A DNA stretch of 64,000 nucleotides from Chionoecetes opilio. Lineage: Eukaryota > Arthropoda > Malacostraca > Decapoda > Majidae. A program made the translations under genes and the position numbers. Numbering within the stretch: the stretch's first letter is position 1; every line of letters starts with the position of its first letter. Where the stretch lies: positions 26,946-90,945 of the forward strand of contig JACEEZ010025433.1 of NCBI GenBank assembly GCA_016584305.1, given 5' to 3'. The notes under the pieces were generated by a model. That model saw only the letters and a program-made list of their open reading frames with translations, was not told the DNA's origin and did no database searches. Positions 56,170 through 64,000 of this stretch are shown piece by piece.

Positions 56170-59100
56170 TTTTTTGGGGGGTCAAATTTTTTTTCATGGG
56201 TGTAACCCTTTTTTTTCATGGGGGTCACTTTTTTTCATGGGTGTCACCCTTTTTTTCCCCCCTTTTTTTGGGGGGCACTTATTTTTTTATGGGTGTCAAA
56301 TTATTTTTCATGGGTGTTTATTATTTTTCAAGGGTGTCAAATTTTTTTTCATGGGGGGGCACTTATTTTTTATGGGGCGGGGCACTTATTTTTCTGGGGG
56401 TCACTTATTTTTTTATGGGGGGGTCAAATTTTTTTTCATGGGGGGTTCCCCTTTTTTTTTCATGGGTGTTCCCCTTTTTTTTCCCCTGGGGGGTCCCCCT
56501 TATTTTTTTTTTTGGGGGTCACTTATTTGTTTTTTTTATTTTGGGGGGTCATTATTTTTCATGGGTGTCACTTATTTTTCATGGGGGTCACTTATTTTTC
56601 ATGGGGGTCACTTATTTTTCATGGGGGTCACTTATTTTTCATGGGTGTCACTTATTTTTCATGGGTGTCACTTATTTTTCATGGGGGTCACTTATTTTTC
56701 ATGGGGGTCACTTATTTTTCATGGGGTGTTCACTTATTTTTTTATGGGGGTCCTTTTTTTTCATGGGTGTCCCCTTATTTTTCAAAAGGGGCCGGGGCAC
56801 TTTATTTTTCCCTGGGTGTCCCCTTATTTTTTTATGGGGGTCCCTTTTTTTTCCCTGGGTGTCACTTATTTTTCATGGGGGTCACTTTTTTTTCATGGGG
56901 GGGTTTAATTATTTTTTTATGGGGGGTCCCCTTATTTTTTTTATGGGGGGTCACTTTTTTTCATGGGGGTCCCCTTTTTTTTTCAGGGGGTGGCCAAAAT
57001 TATTTTTTCCAAAGGGGGGGCACTTATTTTTTCCCCTGGGTGTCAATTTTTTTCATGGGGGTCCCCCTTTTTTTTTTCATGGGTTCAAATTATTTTTTTT
57101 TATGGGGTGCACTTTTTTTTTTTTCATGGGTGTCACTTTTTTTTTTCCCCTGGGTGTCCACTTTTTTTTCATGGGGCTTTACTTATTTTTCCCGGGGGGG
57201 TTTATTATTTTTATGGGGGGGGTTTTACTTATTTTTCATGGGGGTCACTTATTTTTCCCCTGGGTGTCACTTTTTTTTCCCTGGGGCGTCACTTATTTTT
57301 CTGGGGGGTTTACTTATTTTTCATGGGGGGGGGGGGCACTTATTTTTCTGGGGGTCCAAATTTTTTTTTCATGGGGGTTTTCCCCTTAAATTTTCATGGG
57401 GGCCCCCTTTTTTTTCCAAAGGGTGTCCCTTTTTTTCATGGGTTTCACTTTTTTTTTCCCTGGGGTCCCCTTTTTTTTTCATGGGGGGCACCCCATTTTT
57501 TTAGGGGGGCACTTTTTTTTCATGGGGGTCACTTTTTTTTTCAAAGGGGGGTTTCCCCTTTTTTTTTCTGGGTGTCACTTATTTTTCATTGGGGGTCACT
57601 TATTTTTCCCTTTGGGGGGGCACTTATTTTTCATGGGGTTTTCACTTATTTTTTCCCTGGGTGTCCCCCTTATTTTTCATGGGTGTCACTTATTTTTTCA
57701 TGGGGGTTTAAATTATTTTTTATGGGGGGTTTCACTTTTTTTTTCAAAGGGGGGCACTTATTTTTTTTGGGGTCACTTATTTTTCAGGGGGGTCCCCTTA
57801 TTTTTCATGGGTGTCCCCTTTTTTTTCAAGGGGGGTCCCCTTATTTTTCCCGGGGGGCCCTTATTTTTCATGGGGTGTCAAATTATTTTTTTTTTTTTTT
57901 ATGGGGGGGTTTTACCTTTTTTTTTCATGGGTGTCACTTATTTTTCATGGGGGTCCCCTTATTTTTTCAAAAGGGGTTTTCACTTTTTTTTTCATGGGGG
58001 TCCCCTAATTTTTCATTGGGGGTCACTTATTTTTCCCTGGGTTGCACTTAATTTTTCCCTGGGGGTCATTTTTTTTTCCCCTGGGGGGGCCACTTATTTT
58101 TCATGGGGGGGGTTTAAATTATTTTTTATGGGGGGCATTATTTTCTTGGGGGGGCACTTTTTTTTTTTTCAAAGGGGGGGCCTTTATTTTTCAGGGGGGG
58201 GGCAAATTATTTTTTTTTATGGGGGGGCACTTATTTTTTCATGGGTGTCACTTTTTTTTTCATGGGGGCCCCTTTTTTTCATTTTGGGGGGTCCTTATTT
58301 TTTATTGGGGGTCACTTATTTTTCATGGGGTGGGCACTTATTTTTTTAAAGGGTGTCCCCTTATTTTTCCCTGGGGGGTTTACCCTTTTTTTTCATGGGT
58401 GCACTTTTTTTCATGGGGTTTCACTTATTTTTTATGGGGGTCACTTATTTTTTTATGGGGGGGCACGTTTTTTTTCATGGGGTTTTCACTTTTTTTTCAA
58501 AAGGGGGTCACTTATTTTTTTTGGGTTTTCACTTATTTTTTTATTGGGGGGTCACTTTTTTTCATTGGGGGGGCACTTAATTTTTTCCAAATTTGGGGGG
58601 TCACTTATTTTTCATGGTGTCCCCCTTATTTTTCCCCGGGGGGGTCAAATTTTTTTCATGGGGGCACGTATTTTTTTATGGGGTTTTCAAAATTTATTTT
58701 TCATGGGGTCACTTGGTTTTTCCCCTGGGTGTCCTTATTTTTCATTTGGGGGTTTTCCTTTTTTTTTTCATGGGGGGCACTTTTTTTTTCAAAGGGGGGG
58801 AAACCCCCTTATTTTTTATTTGGGGGTGTCACTTATTTTTTTATGGGGGGTCACTTATTTTTTAAAGGGGGGTCACTTTTTTTCATGGGTTTAAATTATT
58901 TTTTCAGGGGTGTCACTTTTTTTTCATGGGGTGTCACTATTTTTCATGGGGGTCACTTATTTTTTATGGGGGGCACTTATTTTTTTTATTGGGGGGCACT
59001 TATTTTTCATGGGTGTCACTTTATTTTTTTTTATGGGTGTCACTTATTTTTTTTGGGGGGTCAATTATTTTTTTTAAAAGGGGGAAATTATTTTTCATGG

Positions 59101-59575
59101 GTGTCACTTATTTTTTATGGGTGTCACTTATTTTCCCTGGGGGGGGGCTTATTTTTAAATTTGGGTGCCCTTTAATTTTTCATGGGGGTTTTACTTATTT
59201 TTTTAGGGTGTCACTTATTTTCAGGGTTTTCACTTATTTTTCATGGGTGTCACTTATTTTTTTATGGGGGGTTTACTTATTTTTTTAAAGGGGGTCAAAT
59301 TATTTTTTTAAAGGGTGTTTACCCTTTTTTTTTTCCCTGGGGGGTTTACCTTATTTTTTTCCCTGGGGGGGGGCACTTATTTTTTTCATGGGTGTCACTT
59401 ATTTTCCCTGGGGGTCATTATTTTTTTATGGGGGGCATTATTTTTTATGGGTTTCACTTTTTTTTCATTGGGGGTCCCCCTTATTTTTCATGGGGGTCCC
59501 TTATTTTTCATGGGGGGTCCCAAATTTTTTTCATGGGTGTCACTTATTTTTCATGGGGCGTCACTTATTTTTTCG
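56170..59575 (+). repeat. 3.4 kb satellite of a 20-bp unit, CACTTATTTTTCATGGGGGT
   Basis: Period exactly 20 in the cleanest part (56,560-56,730); elsewhere variants, mostly run-length changes (ATGGG-TGTC, CCCTGGG, AAAGGGG). Roughly 165 units. All three plus frames of the unit lack stops, which explains overlapping frames of up to 428 codons encoding Phe/Gly/His/Trp peptides; these are not genes. Confidence 0.95.
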
Positions 59576-59772
59576 TTTTAATTTTGTTTTATCTCCGTTT
59601 CTTCCTTTATTTTCTCGTTTGTTCACTAGGTAGTCTTTCGTTTTTATTTCTTTTCATTCAGTTTATTTTTTTGAAATTTTTTTTTTTTTTTTCTTTTTTT
59701 TCGTTTTATTTTCCCTTTTTTTTTTTCCCTTTTTTTTTTTCTTTGTTTTTCCCTTTTTTTTTTTCGGTTTTT

Positions 59773-59805
<33 letters not shown>

Positions 59806-60560
59806 CTTCTATTTTTTTTTTTTTTTTTTTACTTTTTTTTTCCCTTTTTTTTTATTTCAAAATTTTTTTTGTAATATTTTTTAGGGTTTCACTTAGTTTT
59901 CCCCCGTTTTTTAAAAATTTTGTTTTTCAAAATTTTAGTGTTTTTCCTCCGCCAACGAACTTGGAGGGAGGTTTTTGTTTTCACCCCGAAACTGTTTGTT
60001 TGGTTTTTTCTGTCTTTTTTTTAGTGTACCCGGATACCTCGGGAAAAATTAGAATAGATTTTTGGGCCCAAAACGGCATACCCCAAATCATTTGGTATAA
60101 GGAAAAAACTGGTTTTTCTTTTGGAGGGAAAACGAACAAAAACTGAATGGGTTTTAGAGCGCAAACCCCCGCCGGGGAAAATTCGCCTACTGATTTACAG
60201 TATACAGTTTTTCCTGTAATTTTTGGTTTTTTTTCTCCCACTATTTTCGTTCGAGCCCGCCAAATTACCCCCAAAACCCATTTTGCGTAAAAGGGGGTGG
60301 AACCTTCGTAGCCCCAAAAAATGAAATAACTACTCCTACATATTGTCCCGGGTTTAGCTGAAATTTGGGCATGCAATTAGTGCTGTCAAAATCCCAAAGG
60401 GGGTCTGGGGAACAAAAATTTTTTGGCCCCTAGAAAAAAAACCCCTTTAAGAGGGAATTGCGTAATGAGTTAAATAGTGCTAAATAAACTTCGAAAATTA
60501 CATAAATTTTCGAAAGTGTGTCCCCAAGGCAAGCTAAGATGCGTGAAGGCCTAATGTTTA
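59576..60560. other. T-rich block then unassigned sequence
   Basis: 59,640-59,880 is nearly all T. 59,940-60,540 has normal complexity with inflated runs; a 61-codon plus ORF at 59,961 and a 131-codon minus ORF at 59,981-60,376 overlap and have no recognisable domain. Confidence 0.4.
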
Positions 60561-61740
60561 TTTCCTATTGTATTTTTGGGGCATTTTGGGGGGTTTTAAA
60601 TTTTTTTATTGGGGATTTTTGGGGGATTTGGGGGTTTTTTTTTTTATTAGGGTATTTTTTTTGGGGAATTTTGGGTTTTTTTTTTTATTTTTGGGTTTTT
60701 TTGGGCATTTTGGGGGTTTTTTTATTATTAGGGTATTTTTGGGGCATTTGGGGTTTTATTTTATTATTAGGGTATTTTTGGGGCATTTGGGGTTTTATTT
60801 TATTATTAGGGTATTTTTGGGGCATTTGGGGTTTTATTTTATTATTAGGGTATTTTTGGGGCATTTGGGGTTTTATTTTTTTGTTAGGGATTTTTTTGGG
60901 TTTTTTTTTTATTTTTTAGGGGATTTTTGGGGGCATTGGGGGTTTTTTTTATTTTAGGGTTTTTTTGGGGCATTTGGGGTTTTTTTTATTTATTAGGGTT
61001 TTTTTTGGGGATTTGGGGGTTTTTTTTTTTATTATTAGGGTATTTTTTGGGGGCTTTGGGGTTTTTAATTTTTTTTATTAGGGTATTTTTTTTGGGGGTT
61101 TTGGGGGTTTTTTTTTTATTGTTAGGGTATTTTTTTGGGGTTTTTTTTTTTTAAATTAAATTTTGGTTAATTTTTTTTGGGGTTTTTGGGGTTTATTTTT
61201 AAATTTTTTTTAGGGTTTTTTTTGGGGCATTTTTTTTTTTTGGGGTTTTTTTTTTATTATTTAGGGTAATTTTTTTTTGGGGGGGTTTGGGGTTTTTATT
61301 TTATTTATTAGGGTTTTTTTTGGGGCAAATTTTGGGGTTTTAATTTTTTTTTTTTGGGTATTTTTGGGGGCATTTGGGGTTTTATTTTTATTATTAGGGT
61401 ATTTTTTTTTTTGGAATTTTGGGGGTTTTTTTTTATTATTTTGGGTTTTTTGGGGCATTTTGGGGGTTTTTTTATTATTAGGGGATTTTTGGGGCATTTG
61501 GGGTTTTATTATATTATTTTTAGGGTATTTTGGGGGCATTTGGGGTTTTATTTTATTATTAGGGTATTTTTGGGGCATTTGGGGTTTTATTTTATTATTA
61601 GGGTATTTTTGGGGCATTTGGGGTTTTATTTTATTATTAGGGTATTTTTGGGGCATTTGGGGTTTTATTTTATTATTAGGGGTATTTTGGGGCTTTTTGG
61701 GGTTTTTTTTTTATTATTGGGGGGAGATAATTATTTTCCC
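60561..61740 (+). repeat. 39-bp minisatellite (GGGTATTTTTGGGGCATTTG unit)
   Basis: Exact 39-base period at 60,731-60,880 and 61,555-61,680, degenerate between. 39 is a multiple of three, and two of three plus frames are open, giving 13-residue periodic peptides (RVFLGHLGFYFII). Strong G/T strand bias. Not coding. Confidence 0.9.
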
Positions 61741-61979
61741 CCAAAAATTTGGGAAATAAATTTTGGCCTGTAAAGGGAGGTATTTTAAAAACACTTTGAG
61801 GGTCGCTGCCCCCCAAGTTCCCGCTGCCCGAACTGGGGCCAAAAAAAAGGGCCCCGAGAAAGGGCGCCTAGACCCTTTATTTTTTTAAAAAAAAAAAAAA
61901 AAAAAAATTTGGTTTTTAAATTTTTGTTTTTTTCTTGTTTTTTTTTCCTGTTTTTTTTTTTGTTTTTTTTTCCCTTGAA

Positions 61980-62014
61980 AGGGTAAAAGCGAGAGAGAGG
62001 GGAGAGAGAAAAGG

Positions 62015-62065
<51 letters not shown>

Positions 62066-62179
62066 AAGAAGGAAGGAAAAGGGAAAGGGAAAGGGGGAAA
62101 GGAAAAGGGAAAAGGGGGGGGGAGAGAGGGAGGGAAAGGAAAAGGAAGGGGAAAGGGGGGAAGGAGGGAGAGAAAAGGG

Positions 62180-62218
<39 letters not shown>

Positions 62219-62226
62219 GGGGAAGG
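61980..62226. repeat. (GA)n / purine microsatellite
   Basis: Two pure GA blocks around GGAAAAGGG sequence. 61,741-61,979 before it is unassigned, with A and T runs. Confidence 0.9.
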
Positions 62227-62950
62227 GGATCTTTCTTCATTGAATGTTTGATGGTTTTAAAAAGGGTTTGCTTGTACAATAAAAATAAAAAAATATTTTT
62301 TTTTATTGCATATGGTTTTTTGGGCTTTGCTGTAGCGGTTATTTTTAGGAAACCCCTAGGGCCAGTGTGCCAGCAGCCCGCCCCGACCACAGCACAAAAC
62401 AAAACACCACACACACACACAAACCCCACACACCCCACACACACACACACAAAACACACACACACCACACACACACACCCCAAACCCCCCCCACACACCA
62501 CACACCATTCAGACTTGGCCCACATTCACCAGTCACTAGGGTTTGTTGTGTGTGGCTGTCTGTCTGTCTGTCTGTCCGTTGTCTGTCTGTCTGGCGTCTG
62601 TCCCGAATGTCATTCCCCCCCCCCCCCCCCCTTACTACCTTAACACTTTACTACTATACCATTTCTACTACTTCACTATTTCAAATTTCTATACTATTAC
62701 TTTAAAATAAAAAATAATAATAATCTTCCCGTGCGTAGCTAAGGGAAAGGGATGGGGCCCCCCCCCCCCCCCCCCCGGCCCTGGCTGGGGTATTTTTGTA
62801 TAAGGGTGTAACACCACTGATCTTTATCTTATATGCCCTCCCTAACCCCTTTTATGTGGCATCAGAGTGGCCCTGTGCCCCCCCCTTGGGCCCATTTTCC
62901 CCCCCCAGGTGCCCCCCCTTGGGTAAACTTAGCTAACCCCCTGCAATACT
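62227..62950. repeat. Mixed simple repeats: (AC)n, (GTCT)n, poly-C
   Basis: (AC)n with CCC at 62,396-62,500, (GTCT/GTCC)n at 62,555-62,600, C18 at about 62,614-62,631, C18 at about 62,758-62,776. The rest is unassigned. Confidence 0.8.
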
Positions 62951-63089
62951 ACTACTATTACTACCACTATACTACTAAATACTACTATACCCCCTTTTTC
63001 TTCTTCCCTTTTTCTTCTTCTTTTTTTCTTTCTTTTTTCTGTTTCTCTATTTTTTCTTCTTTCTTTTTTCTTCTACTACTTTCTTTTTA

Positions 63090-63176
<87 letters not shown>

Positions 63177-63270
63177 TCTCTCTCTCTTCTTCTTCTTCTT
63201 CTCCTCTTTTCTTCTTCTCTGTCTTCTTCGTCTTCTTCTTCTTCTTCTTCTTCTTCTTCTTCTTCTTCTT

Positions 63271-63303
<33 letters not shown>

Positions 63304-63315
63304 TACTACTACTAC

Positions 63316-63367
<52 letters not shown>

Positions 63368-63439
63368 TCTTCTTCTTCTTCTCTTCTTCTTCTTCTCTTC
63401 TTCTTCTTCTCTTTTCTTCTTCTTCTCTCTTCTTCTTCT

Positions 63440-63475
<36 letters not shown>

Positions 63476-63606
63476 TACTACTACTACTACTACACTACTC
63501 TAATACTACTACTACTACTTCTTCTTCTTCTCTTCTTCTTCTTCTTTTTTTTTCTTCTTCTTCTCTTCTTCTTCTTTCTTTCTTCTTCTTCTCTACTTTT
63601 ACTACT

Positions 63607-63656
<50 letters not shown>
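62951..63656. repeat. (CTA)n alternating with (CTT)n
   Basis: About 700 bases switching repeatedly between CTA/ACT and CTT blocks, with CTG and CTCT patches. Leu/Tyr/Ser frames through it are artefacts. Confidence 0.95.
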
Positions 63657-63657
<1 letters not shown>

Positions 63658-63759
63658 CGCGACAAACAATGACCATTTACTTATATCGCTGATGATGATA
63701 ATGATGACAATTATTTATTTCTTCTTGTTAAATTTGTCATCAATTTTTTTCTTCTTTCT

Positions 63760-63832
<73 letters not shown>

Positions 63833-63928
63833 GCGTAGAAGGGGAGAAACCGTGTATGAGAGAGAGAGAGAGAGAGGGAGGGAAGGAGATACACAGCCGA
63901 GGGAGGGAGGGAGGGAGGGGAGGATATG

Positions 63929-63986
<58 letters not shown>

Positions 63987-64000
63987 CTTAGTATGTAGGA
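63760..64000. repeat. (GA)n blocks with GGGA spacers
   Basis: Three GA runs (63,762-63,832; 63,860-63,877; 63,937-63,984) with GGGAGG-rich spacers, running to the window end. Confidence 0.9.

Noticed and set aside
56196..59175. Overlapping plus-strand ORFs of 317-428 codons
   Set aside because: They are three readings of the same 20-bp satellite, whose unit has no stop in any forward frame.
60731..60880. TTAGGG in a tandem array taken as telomere repeat
   Set aside because: It is one part of a 39-bp unit, not contiguous; arthropod telomeres are TTAGG.
62833..63324. Plus ORF of 163 codons, Tyr/Leu-rich
   Set aside because: Translation of CTA/CTT microsatellites.

Overview
The window is nuclear DNA of an arthropod, most likely a decapod crustacean. 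The evidence is very dense AT, CT, GACA and CTA/CTT microsatellites, TTAGG-like strings, spliced cysteine-rich exons, and a dispersed repeat starting AGAACATAAGAACATAAGG that I associate with decapods. It is mostly repeats and transposons. Two segments (about 180-3,000 and 51,500-62,000) look like uncorrected long-read consensus with inflated homopolymers, so frames there are unreliable.

Layout. 1-12,400: damaged sequence, a decayed Ty3/gypsy integrase (2.2-2.95 kb), a 1.9 kb AT-rich satellite, a fold-back repeat (8.3-8.8 kb) and largely empty AT-rich DNA. 12,455-14,030: a decayed transposase with tnp2/CACTA-like blocks. 14,700-18,074: weak candidate exons, then a better-supported 1 kb exon made of a 72-bp tandem repeat. 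20,653-23,745 (minus strand): the clearest host gene, at least six modules that are each one phase 1-1 exon with eight cysteines in a spacing that contains the invertebrate-defensin (CS-alpha-beta) pattern. One module is split by an opposite-strand integrase fragment.

25,560-43,984: a Ty3/gypsy element on the minus strand. Its ~1.8 kb LTRs start TGTAATGCCC on the element strand. In transcription order it carries a primer-binding-like site, an SGNH-hydrolase ORF, gag with zinc knuckles, a single in-frame UGA stop in the leaky context UGA-CUA-G, protease, RT, RNase H and integrase. A 2.55 kb DNA transposon (10-bp inverted ends, 3-bp TAA target duplication) sits in the LTR, and a diverged LTR at 43.8 kb keeps the empty site. 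This LTR plus transposon plus flanks occurs twice in a row with an N at the join, which I read as a false assembly duplication.

45,040-47,480: a second DNA element with ~145-bp inverted ends. It encodes a protein with an N-terminal 2A ribosome-skipping motif and a C-terminal CXC domain, with the middle apparently deleted and one in-frame stop. 47.5-50 kb: nested short elements (TTAA-type inside a decapod repeat, TA-type pogo-like beside it), hairpins and shuffled repeat modules. 50.3-64 kb: a 1.2 kb polypurine tract, a 3.4 kb satellite of 20-bp units, a 39-bp minisatellite and microsatellites. I see no tRNA, rRNA or CRISPR.
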